Assembly (NCBI GenBank): GCA_903813345.2
Contig: CAIIXF020000003.1
Coordinates: forward strand, 15,700,931-15,764,930
Origin: Owenia fusiformis
Taxonomy: Eukaryota; Annelida; Polychaeta; Sabellida; Oweniidae
Length of the DNA stretch: 64,000 nucleotides
Direction of reading: 5' to 3'
In this document: one piece after another, positions 1-12,555 of the stretch
Numbering within the stretch: position 1 is the first letter of the stretch
How the letters are laid out: every line of letters starts with the position of its first letter
Made by a program: the position numbers and the translations under genes
Notes under the pieces: model-generated
Databases searched by the model: none
Seen by the model: the letters and a program-made list of their open reading frames with translations, nothing else
Told to the model about the DNA's origin: nothing

Positions 1-1118
1 TGGTGACAAACCCTGGATTTTCGCTATTTATAGTTTATCAACACCTGGACGCATGCGCATTTTATAGTTTATCGGGCACTTTAAAGCACATGATTCAATG
101 AATAGTGGAAGCTTCAATTCACTTATGTCATCTAGTCTAGGCTTTGAATTTGGACTACCACCCTCGTTCATAGTCTAGAATCAGGACATATGTTAAATTT
201 AATCATCTACAATGCATTGAGTCATTGGCTTAAATCCTATAATATAATATGCCTATCAAAATAATATGTAATTATTTAAGTATCATCTCAATGCTTTAAT
301 TTTAATAGAATTATTTTAATATTTTACTAACTGTATAATATGTAGTTTGCATTACTGTTGATAAATAAATAAATGATTGCACTGTTCAGTAAAGAAATAT
401 AGCAATTGTATTATTTAAACTGACTATACACTATAGAAATGATTTTCATTGAAAAATCAAATCAGTACCAAAATTATGGTTACCCTGTAGTAGTGAAAGG
501 CACATTAGAAATGAATATCACCCCCTTCAATCTATTTTTACAGGTTTTTATGATTATTTCAGATTTTTCTATAGTTTGCGTAACCAGGACGGTGAATTTT
601 CTTCATTTTTCATCAAACATTTCGTCTTACAAATATTTATTATATCTGTCAATTTTATCAAAATCGCGCCGCTACGTTTGAAAATAATTCAAATTATGTA
701 GTTTTTCCCATTGAGCTCCATTATAAAAATGGAATTTTCAAACTTAATATTTTAAAATTCTACGTGGTGAAAAGTTGCATATTGAGTAGTTAGTTAATGT
801 TATGGTGTTAAAAATTCAAAACAAAAAGGAATAAAGAAAAAATGCCACAGAGCAGTCTCAATAGAGTATCTTTAAGCAAATTCTAAGTATAAACCAGTCG
901 TAAGAAAAATATACCCTATTTTCCTAAACCATTGTCCAACGTGTAAAGAAATAAAGTCTAACATCCCCTTCCCCCTCCAATTAAGAAACGGTATCTCGAT
1001 CTAGGATCATAACACCAACGGGCACTTCATTCATACTAGAAACTTTTGAGAATGAATTCATGGATTTTCACGAGAATGATTACACTGAACGAAGTTAAAT
1101 TCAATTGCATCACCCGAT
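1..1118. other. AT-rich intergenic DNA, no gene seen
   Basis: No coding pattern, structured RNA or repeat boundary is recognised. The one small open frame at 439-681 has biased, low-complexity composition and matches nothing I know. Confidence 0.5.
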
Positions 1119-2096
1119 TTGAGAGAAGACATACGATATATATATCCTATTTTTAAATATATATATAAGCCACCTTGTGTTGATGTGTTACAATTTAATA
1201 GTGACTTAGGTGATTATATGAATAAAATAGCAGATGAGGGTAAATTATCTTACATCATGGGTGACTTCAACATTGATTTACTTAAGGTTGAATCTCATGA
1301 ACCCACACATGATTTTCTGAACCAGTTTTATTCATTCAATCATGTCCCACTAATATACAGGCCGACAAGAATTACTGACAAGACTGCAACTCTTATAGAT
1401 AATATTTTTACTAATTACCCTAATATTGATGGATGTGGTATCATCATAGAGGACATTTCTGATCACTTTCCAATTTATTCTATTTCACATTATGATACTA
1501 CCAAATCTAAAAAAACATTAAGCAGTTATCGTAATTTCAATGACTCTAATAAGCAATCATTTCTTGAGAAACTCTCAAATGTCGACTGGACCCCTTGCTA
1601 TAAAAGTCAAGATGTAAACATTGCATTTAATATCTTCATTAACTTGTTAATGGAACAATATGATTCTTCATTTCCACTCAAATCCAAATTTATCAAGGTT
1701 AATCATGATCCTAATAGACCCTGATTGACTTTTGGCATCTTAACTTCTGCCAAAACTAAGAATAAGCTATATACCAAATATCTGAAAAATCCCTGTTGCA
1801 AAACAGGAAAAGCTTACAAGTCCTTCAACCATAAACTTAAGCACATAATTAAATACTCAAAACGTACATATTATCAAAATAAGTTTGCCGAAGTAAGTGG
1901 TAACATTAATTAGTCTTAGTCTATTATTAATGAACTACTTGGAAAAAACAAAAGAGCTGCATTGCCATCTAAATTCACTATAAATGGAAAGGAAACAACA
2001 GATCATGAAATAATTTCTAATGGATTTAATAATTTTTTTGCCAATATTGGTAAAAAATCTAGCCAAGGAGATTCCAAAATCCAAAAAATGCTTTAA
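1119..2096 (+). pseudogene. LINE endonuclease (C-terminal half) and linker, broken
   Basis: The frame shows GDFNIDLL, then TLIDNIFTN and SDHFPI. These are the late motifs of an exonuclease-endonuclease-phosphatase fold endonuclease, including the final catalytic SDH. The same frame continues after a TGA at 1722-1724 and TAG codons at 1911-1913 and 1917-1919 to a TAA near 2096, reading a typical LINE linker (GFNNFFANIG). Overlap with another frame from about 2020 marks a frameshift. Such an enzyme nicks target DNA to prime reverse transcription; this copy cannot make it because the N-terminal half is missing and stops interrupt it. Confidence 0.85.
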
Positions 2097-3586
2097 TGAA
2101 TACCTAGCACGAGCTCAAAAAGTTCAACCATCTATTAATCTCAAAAAGACCTCAAAAACTGAGCTTGAATTAGAAATGTGTCTTCTAAAATCTTCCTCGC
2201 CTGAACCTGATTGGATTCTACCATCACTTATTAAGTCTGCAAGACAGTTTTTAATTGATCCACTCTTGTATATATTTAACTTATCTTTTAAATCTGGTAT
2301 TTTCCCAGAAGCCCTGAAATTGGCCAAAGTAACACCTGTATTTAAAAAAGTTGTCACTACAAATCCTTCTAACTATAGACCAATTTCAGTTTTATCGGTA
2401 TTTTCTAAATTGTTAGAAAAGCTCATGCACGCCAAACTCACTGTTTTTTAGAACGTTTTGAAATTATTTTTACTTATCAATTTGGATTTCAGAAATTCAA
2501 TTCTACCTACATGGCCATTTTATATTTCATTGAACAAATTCGAAAATCAACTGATTTGGGGAAAACGAGCATTGGCATAACATTAGATTTTTCCAAGGCC
2601 TTTGACACAATTAATCATGACATTTTGATACAAAAACTTGAATATTATGGCATCAGAGGAATAGCTAAGTCCTGGTTTGAAAGTTATTTAAAAGACCGCA
2701 AACAATATGTCACCATTAACAATTATGAATCTAAACAATCATCTCTAAATTGTGGTGTTCCGCAGGGCTCGGTACTTGGACCCCTATTATTTATTCTTTA
2801 CATAAATGATCTGCCTTTTGTTGCCCCTAATCTAAAATTCATTATGTTTGCTGATGACACCAATCTTCTTGATAGTGATTATGATTTAAATGAACTTATG
2901 ACTAGAACTAATGCAAACTTGAATTCAATAGATGACTGGATAAAAGCAAACAAACTTTCACTTAATATTTGCAAAACCAATGCTATTCTATTTGGACCCA
3001 AAAAAATCAAACAAATCTGAATCCGGGAAAAATTGACTTTCTTGGAATTATTATTGATAAAAACCTGAAATCTAAAGAGCACATAAAATCTGTTGAAACG
3101 AAGATTTCTCGCGTCATTGGTTCTCTTTATCACATTAAACATCTACTTCAATTAGACAGTTTCAAAACAATTTACTACTCATTGATACACTCTCAATTAA
3201 ATTATTGCAACATTATCTGGGGTAACACATTTAAATCATTTTAAGATCGTCTACATAAACTGCAGAAACAATTCTTAAGGCTAGCTTTAAATAAGGATAG
3301 ACTTTCTCACTCCACTCCCCTATTTAAAGATCTTAAAATATTAAATATTTTTGATGTCAACAGATATTGTACTGGTCAGTTCATGTACAAAATCTTTAAT
3401 AAGCACCCCAGTCTTCCAAAAAATCTATTTCAAGACTTGTTTGATATCAACATTAATATTCATCATCATTACACAAGACAATTGCATTATTTTCATATCC
3501 CTAAATGCTCTAAACTTTCCCTTCGCTATCTAGGTCCTAATCTTTGGAATGCTCTACCACATGATATTAAAAATGCTCCACTCTGA
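2020..3586 (+). pseudogene. LINE reverse transcriptase, frameshifted
   Basis: The RT begins in one frame (2020-2451, with the KVTPVFKK and NYRPISVLS block). It shifts to a second frame for the palm (2511-3020: LDFSKAFDTINHD, GVPQGSVLGP and the catalytic FADD box), then to a third for the thumb and C-terminal region (2969-3244 and 3383-3586; PNLWNALP near the end). A TAA at 3242 also interrupts it. Order and spacing match an intact LINE ORF2, so this is one decayed gene. At least three frame breaks make it inactive. Confidence 0.9.
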
Positions 3587-3912
3587 ATATTTTCAAATCT
3601 TCATATAAAAAACTACTCATCTATCGATAATGTATAATACCAATCAGATCATACTGTATTGTTGATTTTATACTGGTACCTGATTTTTTGTAACATTTTT
3701 ATATTGTACATCCTTAGATAAATTGTTAATACCATTTTTATATACCTACATGTAACATAATATAAGTGTTTTATTTTATATGTAGTCTAGATGTCATTTT
3801 GATAATTTCTGTTAAACCGAAACATATACCCACTAGGGTGTCTAGCGGCTTGTTTTTTATAGTGTATATTATATAAGAATTATGAAATAAATAGAATTGA
3901 ATTGAATTGAAT

Positions 3913-4597
3913 TATCAATGATAATATTAATCATCAACGGACTTACCTTCCAAACGAGTTCGTATCTTTACTGGAAAGCTACAAACAACTTTCGATCCTG
4001 GCGAAATTACATTAATTACAACAACTGTATCAACATAGACGATGAATGTACCATACTTTGTTATTTACAATATGTTGATTATGTGTATATTTTATTGTAA
4101 TGTTCTTTTGTTCAATGTTTATGAAAACGTTACTGTCTGACAACTTACATTGAATCTGCCATAATGAAAATGGCGATTAGCTGCACACAATTACCACTTT
4201 ACATATCATAAATCCTTAGAACTGAGCAGGCAACGTGTATATTTTATTAAATCACTATGACTGAGTAATTTTGAAAAAATATTTTATCAAATCACTATGA
4301 CCGAGTGATTTTCACGATCAAATTATTTTATCAAATCACTATGAAAAAATAATTCTAAAAGAAATACAAGCAAAACAGTGATACTTCTTGGAATGTCTTT
4401 ATTATTTCATTTAATTTAACTTATAACCTCCAATATCCTCCATCATACATTCAATACTAGTCCTACTAGACAAAATTTTATGACTATCTATTGAAGTTGA
4501 GATCGAAAACTTTTGAATACAATGGACGCTGGTTGACATGTCTTATGATAAATTTGAATGTACCATACTTTGTTATATAGAACCATGCCATCTAATA
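3913..4597. other. Intergenic; short direct repeats
   Basis: No gene is seen. About three degenerate ~43 bp repeats built on AAATCACTATGA occupy 4245-4345. A 22 bp exact direct repeat starts at 4043 and again at 4555, the second copy ending about 20 bp before the left arm of the large inverted repeat. Confidence 0.55.
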
Positions 4598-5968
4598 ATG
4601 AGAGTTGGTTGTATTTTATTGGTTGTGCCTGAGTGTGTTGTGTCAGTTTGACAGTCGTTATCTCTATGTGTTTTTTGTCTAGTATTGGTTTTGTGTCAGA
4701 TTGTGCCCCGTTGCGTTGTTAATTCTATCATGGGCTGTGTTCTGTTGTTATCATGTAGTGCTGGTTGAGTAACAGGTTGTGCCTAGTCGGATGAGGTGGT
4801 TGGTAGTGTCTGATTGTGTTCTGTATTTGGTAGAAAGTCTTTACCGTCCTAAAATGAACTCAGAAAGACCAGTTTTGATCAACGCATACCCTTCGATGGC
4901 CATAATTATTAACAGATATTTGCTATATTGGAACTTTCAATAAATCTTGGCAGATTATTAAAATGTTACCTTATTTTTCTAAAAAACAGATTAATGGGGT
5001 CCATCCATTAATCCGAAACTTAATAGGCCTTCTCTAAGAAATTAAGCTAATTATTAGAAATACCTTTATCTACATTTTACCAGAACTAAAACAAACCTTT
5101 AGCAATATTTTCGCAGATTGACAACATTTAGTAGATTTTTTGTTATTCTATAAAATAGTTGACCACATTATCAACACACCATTAGAAGGCTTGTCCATTC
5201 TTCTTCTTAAATCTTATTTTAAACAAATGTTTGTTGTATGTGTAGCTAAATTAAAATCATGAAAGCGTCCGTAAAATCATCTATCTGTCATGTCAGTTCA
5301 ATGAATATCGCTATCCAAACGTCTGATTCAAATCTCGTATGAACAAGAAAGAGGACGGTATACTTTCTCAATGATGCGCTGTATTATGTTGCTATCTATT
5401 TCAAATTGTCCAAACTGTATGTCTGAGGAAAATATTTCGTGATTTCTTTCTAAAGTTCTATACGTTAGACTTGTTTTTTTTAGTTTCTAAATGTTTCATT
5501 AAACTATGCCATAAAGGAGATTGAAGTTCCGCGTAAATGTATATTTTCTTTCTTTCTTATTTCACTACATGTTTTACTGATCTTTTCTGTTTTTGAGTAC
5601 TTTAACTAAAGGAAAATAAACAAAATTAATTAATATGCGCTGTCTTTAGAACTTCATTAGGAATCGCCATTGTAAAATTGTCATCTCCTGCCGTGGAAAG
5701 CCGCTCCTTGTCCATCTCCGCCTTAGGGACGCTATGTAAACTGTATACGTTATTCTCACAAAGTTTAATTGATTTATCTAACTGAGTATTGTGTTCCGTA
5801 GAATTCGGTTTCACACTAATCATGGGTTTTCGAGTATTGGGCTTCGAAACGTTGAGGACGGAGGGGGGGGGCGTGCATCGTCGGTTCGCACGCTCAATCA
5901 CTACGTGAGGATACATGTAGGTCCGAAACTTGATGAAGCAAGATGGGGGGCGTGCTCTCCATATGAAA

Positions 5969-6770
5969 CTAGATAAGGGCAACTCCGCGTAGTAGCAAAT
6001 CCCAACGAACAAAATATCAATTACCGATTCCAATCAATTATACTCATTACTTTGGTTAAAATTGAAAAAAATTAGATTTTAGAATTGCGAATTCCTGCAA
6101 AGTTGCCATTTTGAATTTTCTGAGGTACAAATCTGAAAAATAATACCATAATTGTGATCTACTCCAAAATTCCTTCAATTTGAGTATAATATAGCCATAC
6201 TTTGAAGGGATCGAAAAATTATTGCGAAATCGTACATTAGACGGCCATTTTGAATTTAACGAGGCTCGAATCAGAAAAAAGATACAATATTTGCAATCTA
6301 CTCTTAATTGCCTTTCATTTGAGTAAAATAAAGCTATACTTCAGAAAGATCTAAAAATTAGCGAAAATTTCTGTTTTCCTGTCCCCCCATACACCGCCCC
6401 TGGGGGTCAGGATGAAAAACACGGAATACATGTGAAATAGATAAATGTTATGAATATACTACCAATTTTTCAAACAATAATATTAATTACTTTGGTTTAG
6501 AATGAAAAATTTATGATTTTTGCCAAAAGTCCCGTCATTTTTAAAGCGGCAGCCATCTTGAAAAATTTTTTTTTTGCGTAAAACTATTTACCAATATACA
6601 TCTTTCCACTAAATATGAAGAAAATCCGTCTACTAGTATTTGAGTTATCTTCCGGACGGACGGACGGACGGACGGACGGACTGACTGACTGACGGACGGA
6701 CGGACGGACGGACGGACGGACGGACGGAGGGCTTCACTATATCCCTACCGAACTTCGTTCGTTGGAATAA
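5969..6770 (-). mobile_element. HINE/Helentron-like non-autonomous element, copy 1
   Basis: The other arm of the inverted repeat lacks exactly this segment, giving an empty site (GAAA/TTAAAC). Read on the minus strand it starts TTATTCCAACGAAC, carries a tetranucleotide block, then the inverted sub-terminal word GTTCGTTGGGATTT, a short stem-loop (GCTACT...AGTTGC), and ends CTAG about ten bases later. It has no target duplication. This is the architecture of DINE-1/HINE elements, mobilised by Helentron rolling-circle transposases. A second copy is at 20471-21252. It has no coding capacity. Confidence 0.65.
6652..6727 (+). repeat. (GGAC)n microsatellite inside the HINE element
   Basis: About 18 units of GGAC with a few GACT variants. 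The matching position in the copy at 21145-21205 is a shorter, degenerate version. Confidence 0.95.
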
Positions 6771-7183
6771 TTAAACACACAATGGAAGATCATACCACCG
6801 TATTCACAAATGACATTTAAGTTTTGTGAAAATAACGTTCCTTACAAGTATTTATTACTGGTCGTGTAGACCATTGTTGCGTGATTTATAGCAAAAACAT
6901 TGACTTTTACACGTTGGTAACAATATATGCCCTTTTATCATATCTCAGAAGCGTATCATTTCAAACAAAAAATCCTAGAATGCCTTGCACATTTTACTAC
7001 ACCGTGCGCCTATTCATTTTGCAATTCAATCGTAAACTTTCCTTAAAAAATAAATCTTCCAGATGTGTTGAATTTTGCAGAAATTCCGGCATCACCTCCT
7101 CCGTTCATTCTATGCGATCATAGGAGGTGATTCATTATCTAACGCTCGAGAGAGAAGGCTGTGTCGATCACGACTTAGCTGAT

Positions 7184-9854
7184 GAATAAGGTCTATGCAG
7201 TGTTAGACAGAGTTGTCCTAGGTGTCCCGAAGACACTATTTTGTAAAGAAATCTGCCTAACACAATCTATGTTCTGAATTAAAAGAACCGCATTTGGAAG
7301 ATATTGTCTCCATATTTATTTTAACGCTAAATGCGTCTGCGACCAAGACAGGGGCCTTCTTAGTCGAAAGTACAACTTTACCTTCACTTGTAGAACACAT
7401 TTAGTAAAAATGTTAATTTCAATTTTTTTCTACCGATTTGCGATGCCAGACTGTCGTGGCATGTTATACAATACAATTTGAAAAAAGACAACACAATAAC
7501 AACACAGTATCAAGCCTAATTTCACCTTCTCTATGATCTCTTCAGTAAAACTAATTTTCAAAGATTGCGCTAATAAAACAGTATTTGTTATATTGCTAGT
7601 CAACTGCCACGAAGTACATGGCAAAAAGTCGTCGACTACGATTTCATTGACGAGGTGCTTCGAGAAACGCAATTTGGAAATTCGTGGACAACACCGTAGA
7701 GAACAAAAATCGTCAATCCGCGAATCGTAATTGACGATATTTTCGAGAAACGAATGCGTTCATAGCGCACTTATTGCACTTAAATGCTGTATACGTAAAT
7801 CATGAAATTAACGGCATAGCTGGAGTTCTACGATTATTCATCGTATTTCATTCTCTGGCATACCAGAATGAGATGGCCTGTCTTTACTGTAATCAAGATA
7901 TGGTACCTAACCGCAGTTATTTTGGTTTTATAACGGGGATATTGCTCGAGCTTGAATATCAAATAAAAGGCATGTTCTTATTTCTGTATTCTGACCTTTG
8001 ATTGTGTATTAAGTTGAGCTGCACGCCAAACGTTAAGATTGTTAAAACGCTTAAAATAAAACTTTATTCCTCTCAATTTACATAAAAATGAAACAGATTA
8101 GATTCGAATCTCAATCACACCAGCACCACTGGTCAAAGGAAGTACAAATATCTATATTAATCAAATGTCTGAGAATTTGATAACTGTCTGGGATCCAGTG
8201 TTAATTTTATTGAAGCAAACTAAGAAAAGTATAAAGATGAATTTTAAACGTTTAGAGGGAAAAGTCAAATATGCATTGTAACCCTAAAAATAATTCATTA
8301 AAGTGTCGTACACATTTTATAACATTTATATAAATAAAACAAATAAAGCACAACCCTATGCCCTATAATGAATTCATATCGGCGCTAAACGGCCCTTGCA
8401 ATAAAAACGCATCGAAGTAGGGAATGCTTGGAAAATTCTTCCGAGACTGACTTTTGTTATTTCAAAATTGAAATATGCTTAATTCCTATGAACACGCGAT
8501 CTTTTTCCCTGGGTTTTACTCTATTTTAGATTTACTAGAAAAATGTTTATATGATGATTGCGTTTGCTTCTCACGAGTTCATTGAAACGTTCAGTCGTAA
8601 AACTTTAGAGATCAAAAGACTAATTAGGCGCCTGATTGCGAAAGTTTGATTGCATTTCGATCGCCGGGATTTTACAAACGTATTGTTTCACTCTACTATA
8701 CCTTGCATTTGGCTTTCATGAGCAACCCATTTAGCTTATTAGTAATGATTATATATTTGTTTTTATTTGTTTGTTCCTTATTAATGGTTTATCGGTTGAA
8801 AGTTAGAAGTTGATAAGGTACTTTCAAAAATATACTAAACAATCCAATTAGACAAACAAAGTATCTTATGCATTTCTAGGTGTTAGGTATAGTAGTGTGT
8901 GTTTAAGTAGCGATCGTGTTCTTGGGATCTTGATAACTTCCTATTTTAAGTTTTGGGTTGAAAGCAATGAGTATGTCGGACTTTCTCAAGTCCACATAAT
9001 GAAACAATATCCCTTTATATTAGTCCAATCGGAATTTGCATAAACGTACCAGTTTTATATTGCAAAAAGAACTGTAATTAATAGCCTACATAAAAGCATC
9101 ATGATGAATAAAACATTAAAGCATATATAAAGCCTATTGTTATCGCACCCATCGCACCCCCCCCCCCCCCCCCCCCCCTCCTGGCTACGCCTATGGATAT
9201 TTTGGCAACTTTCACGTTTACCCCGCCCCCTAATAATTCTTGCGCCCCCTCTAAATATCAGACCCGTCAGGCGTTGAGGCATGGATCAGGATACCCTGAC
9301 TCCCAAGCTGTGCGACTTCTGGCAACCGCTACACCTATATTCCCGGGGAAAACGCTTTTAGAAAAATTGTCAAATATGGTCGTGTGTGGGCAAACACGGA
9401 GGAGGAGGAGAGGGGTGCGTGCATTGTGTGCGACCCTTCATCAGTTGTGTACCTTATTTTTGTATGAATTTCTTCCGAATAGTTATGCTAGAGGGGTTCT
9501 GATATTTACTTCTGTTTTCAAATGAAATAATTTCACCCTTGCCCGACTGACTTGTAGATAATGCACGAATCAAATAGCATGGAGATCAGATAATCAGGTT
9601 GATTCGTATTTTCGCAATCAGATGAATTAACTTATTGTTTTCTCTGATTAGAAGGCGGTTTGAAGCTACTTTTACAGGATTTGTAAATTCGCAATCAGAC
9701 TGGCTTATTTTAATATTTAGTCAGTGCAAGAGGAGGGGACTATAATGTAGAAAATTGTTTTGATTTCGACACTAACTGAATAATTTATCACAATTGCTAA
9801 ATAAGCAAACAGAAACAGGTTTAAAAATGAGAATAGAGGCAAAAGTCTTAAAAG
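7184..9854. other. Core of the inverted-repeat block, no gene seen
   Basis: No ORF here has recognisable domains. A C homopolymer of about 22 bases sits at 9157-9178, followed by CTGGCTACGCCTATGG, the terminal word of a MITE family also seen at 14230-14471, so a degraded MITE end is likely. Confidence 0.5.
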
Positions 9855-10535
9855 CAATTTTAGACTGTTAGATGATCTCTTCTGTAATCAAGGTGATGTT
9901 GGTACACCTCCGCCGTTAGAAAAACAAAGACTAAGACAAAGACTATATAGCAATTAATCCTTTTGTAATCATTAAATGTTAGATTCTTATTATTTTGTTG
10001 GACAATGTTCAGACTTCTGACCAAGATTAAATAATTTATGTTTGTATTTAAAAAATAGTATTTCAATCAGACAGACGTTCTAATGAGTTAGAAAAATACA
10101 TTTGTCCATTTCCTCTCAAGAAGTTTTCAAAGGTAATCAAGTCGATTTGTTTGAGTGTTTAGCATTGTTTTTCATAGCTTGACGCTTCCATGAACAGAAT
10201 GACTTTGAAATGAGTTTTTATAATTTTAGCTTTTATACGGACATGCTTATTGTATATTTCTATATGAACGTTGTAGTTATGTGATGTAACATCGCCCCCC
10301 CCCCCAAAAAAAAATTACAGGTATACAAATTTTGGTCAGAATGCATTAACTTGCAATTAAAAGCAATTTTAGACTGTTAGATGATCTCTTATGCAATCTA
10401 GGTGATGTTGGTACACTTCTGCATTTAAGAAAACAAAGATTAAAAGAAAGAGAACTAAGCAATTAATCCTTTTGTTATCATTAAATCATGGGCTTTCAAC
10501 TAGATTCTTATTTTTTTTATTGGACAATATTAAGA
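9855..10535 (+). repeat. Direct duplication of a ~170 bp segment
   Basis: The segment at about 9855-10020 recurs at about 10361-10535, offset ~505 bp, with substitutions and small indels (shared words include TTTTAGACTGTTAGATGATC and GCAATTAATCCTTTTG). A C/A-rich run (C10 A8) lies between them at 10292-10312. No coding sense was found. Confidence 0.8.
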
Positions 10536-10799
10536 CTTCTGTCTCCGATTGTTATGCAGGTATGTGTATAAAATCATGTGAACAACATTATCGTGGAAAC
10601 TCCCATATTCATTCTCATAATGTCTTACAGCTATTTCGCAAATTACATAATCCTAAACAACATATGGACATAATATTGCAGAACTGAGCGAAAAGAAAGG
10701 TGGAACAAATCAGATTAAGATATTTTATTTTTGAAATGCACAAAGGGCAACAGTTGAAGAACAAAAGTTAAAGGCGTTGTGAAATAGATCATGCTTTTA

Positions 10800-10912
10800 T
10801 ATGATCCCCTTCTATAGTACCCTACCCTTTGCATTTGTTCGACTTCACTTCTTAAATGAGAGTTTCGTCTTCTCGTAGTTTATAATTAGACTCTGCACGC
10901 AGCGTAATAGTG
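10800..10912 (+). repeat. Paralogous empty site for the TTA-flanked MITE
   Basis: This stretch (CCCTTTGCATT, GACTTCACTTCTTAAA, TTCGTCTT, then AGACTCTGCACGCAG) is repeated at 11938-11989 plus 12512-12550, where the 522 bp MITE interrupts it. It is therefore a natural pre-insertion reference. Confidence 0.8.
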
Positions 10913-10955
10913 CCCCTATTATCCATGTTCATGTTCTCATTTGATTTTTCATCAG

Positions 10956-11101
10956 TAATGACTTGGTAACATTTGCTCCGATTTTCATTACGGCGCCCGG
11001 CCGATTGAGTATTTTGTTCAGAATTGAATACAATTTTGAACAAAATACTCATCGGCCGGGCGCCGGTGCTGAAAATCTGAGCAAATGTGACCACGGCATT
11101 A
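10956..11101. mobile_element. Hairpin MITE, TA-flanked
   Basis: The two halves are near-perfect reverse complements (GGCGCCCGGCCGAT ... ATCGGCCGGGCGCC in the stem; outer ends ATG...CAT flanked by TA). It folds into a single ~70 bp stem. Its ends match those of the 1.4 kb element at 34985-36379, so the two belong to one family. TA flanks suggest Tc1/mariner-type mobilisation. Confidence 0.8.
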
Positions 11102-11937
11102 TGAAAGCATACTCTTTAATACACGAACAGATTCAAAATGAGACTTTATCTATCAGAGAAAAATGGAAAATTTGTATTCTGAAAATATTAACTGATGCAT
11201 TGGTTAGTATTCAAATATTAAGTTTTACAGTCGGAAACCTCAAGGGGCGGGGAATTTGATTAAACAAAACGCCGGATTAATATGTGGACAACTTGCAAAT
11301 GAAATGTACTAAGTAACATGACAGAACGAGTATGTACGCCCAATAAATACTTTTAAAGTTTTAATGTACATTCAAAGGACCCCGTTTGTAAAATTGATAG
11401 AAATGAATAGTTTTATTATCGGAAAAAACTGAGAAATATCTACCCGATTCGCCAGAATAGTCATCATCATATCAGTGCGAAAAATTAGCTATATTTATTT
11501 TCTATGCGATATACACCTGATATTGATAGCCTTCCACGATCATGGTCCGTTGACATCATCAACCTTGTGATTTGCCATAAGTGATTAACCAACATTTTTT
11601 AATTAAAAGTCGGGGTTGACGTTTCTTGACTTTTCACACTGACATCAAAACAAAACATAATTTGAAAATAAAAGGCATAAAATGGCCATTAAAAGTACAT
11701 TTTTGAACAAAAGTATCAACTTATATTACACTGCACGCAAATACAAAGTGAAAAGAACGTCTTCCCGGATATTGAAATACGGGTCGGTAAGTCAACAAAT
11801 CTAACTGTTAAATAAACAAGCTTAGCCTATGTCTGCGATTGTTTGTCTGAGTGGCCAGATGTTATCCGTTTCGGATAATAAATTTCTGAGAATACTACTG
11901 ATATCTAGAATACATCTTCCGTGATATTTTTCATAAA
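11102..11937. other. Intergenic, no gene seen
   Basis: Nothing recognisable. Open frames that cross the hairpin MITE are products of its symmetry. Confidence 0.5.
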
Positions 11938-11986
11938 ACTACCCTTTGCATTCGTTTGACTTCACTTCTTAAAAGAGAGCTTCGTC

Positions 11987-12514
11987 TTAAGCCCGGTATA
12001 CACCAATGGGGCAAGTTGGGACCTCCATAGACTTAACATTGCGTGGGACCTCGTGGGACCTTTTGGGATTTTGCCCCATGAAGTCCGTGGGACTCCATGG
12101 GACTCCGTGGGATTTTGCCCCATCTTGCCCCATCGAGTCCCACGAGGTCCCATGAGGTCCCATGAAGTCCCACGTGGGACTCGGTGGGACTCGATGGGGC
12201 AAGATGGGGCAAAATCCCACGGAGTCCCATGGAGTCCCATCGAGAATGAACATGTTCATTCTTTCCATGGGGCATCGTGGGATTTTCGGTCATATGACGT
12301 GTTGTGCGAAGCCCGACATACACCAATGGGGCACGGTGGGATTTGATGGGACTCCATGGGGCTTGATGGGACTCCATGGGGCACGATGGGGCAAAGTCAT
12401 CAAGGTCCAATGGGACTTCGTGGGATTCGATGGGGCAAATTGGGATTCGATGGGGCAAGATGAGACTCGATGGGGCAAGTGGGATTTTGCCCCATTGGTG
12501 TATACCGGGCTTTA
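11987..12514. mobile_element. 522 bp MITE with TTA target duplication (PIF/Harbinger-like)
   Basis: Terminal inverted repeats AGCCCGGTATACACCAATGG at 11990 and its complement ending at 12511 are flanked by TTA on both sides. A 3 bp TTA/TAA duplication is diagnostic of PIF/Harbinger. Almost all of the interior is made of short interchangeable words on both strands (GGGACTCCATGG, TGGGACTCGATGGGGCAA, CCCATGAAGTCCCA). A further internal copy of the terminal repeat starts at about 12309, suggesting a nested or fused second element. It has no coding capacity; several long open frames cross it only because the words lack stops. Confidence 0.85.
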
Positions 12515-12555
12515 GTGTAGTTTAACTAGACTCTGCACGCAGGGTATCATAAAAC

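Larger units (their letters stand above)
1119..3912 (+). mobile_element. Degenerate non-LTR (LINE) retrotransposon, Jockey/CR1-like group
   Basis: The plus strand carries, in order, the C-terminal half of an apurinic-type endonuclease, a linker, a reverse transcriptase and a C-terminal domain, broken by stops and frameshifts. The element ends in an (ATTGAA)-like tail at about 3890-3912, preceded by ~300 bp of AT-rich 3' UTR. A short-word tail instead of poly(A) is known from CR1/L2-like LINEs. The 5' part of the endonuclease is absent, so the copy is 5' truncated. The clade is inferred from general motif style and could be Jockey, CR1 or a relative. Confidence 0.85.
4598..7183 (+). repeat. 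Left arm of a ~16 kb inverted-repeat structure
   Basis: This arm is the reverse complement of 18499-20229 plus 15134-15188. Matching runs can be followed from AACCAACTCTCAT at the outer edge to the TGATGAA edge at 7183. After removing the 802 bp insertion at 5969-6770 the arm is about 1.78 kb, the same as the right arm after removing its own insertion. It contains no recognisable gene; open frames at 5626-6033 and 6881-7123 recur in the other arm and look like repeat sequence. It could be a giant foldback transposon or an inverted duplication. Confidence 0.85.

Noticed and set aside
5626-6033. 135-codon minus-strand ORF in the left arm
   Set aside because: The counterpart in the right arm is frameshifted and interrupted; codon pattern shows no protein constraint.
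10852-11259. ORFs running through the hairpin MITE on both strands
   Set aside because: The mirrored readings come from the palindrome itself.
11962-12515. Several overlapping open frames of 90-140 codons, rich in Pro/His/Ser or Gly/Trp
   Set aside because: They cross the reshuffled-word MITE in many frames on both strands; the repeat simply lacks stops.
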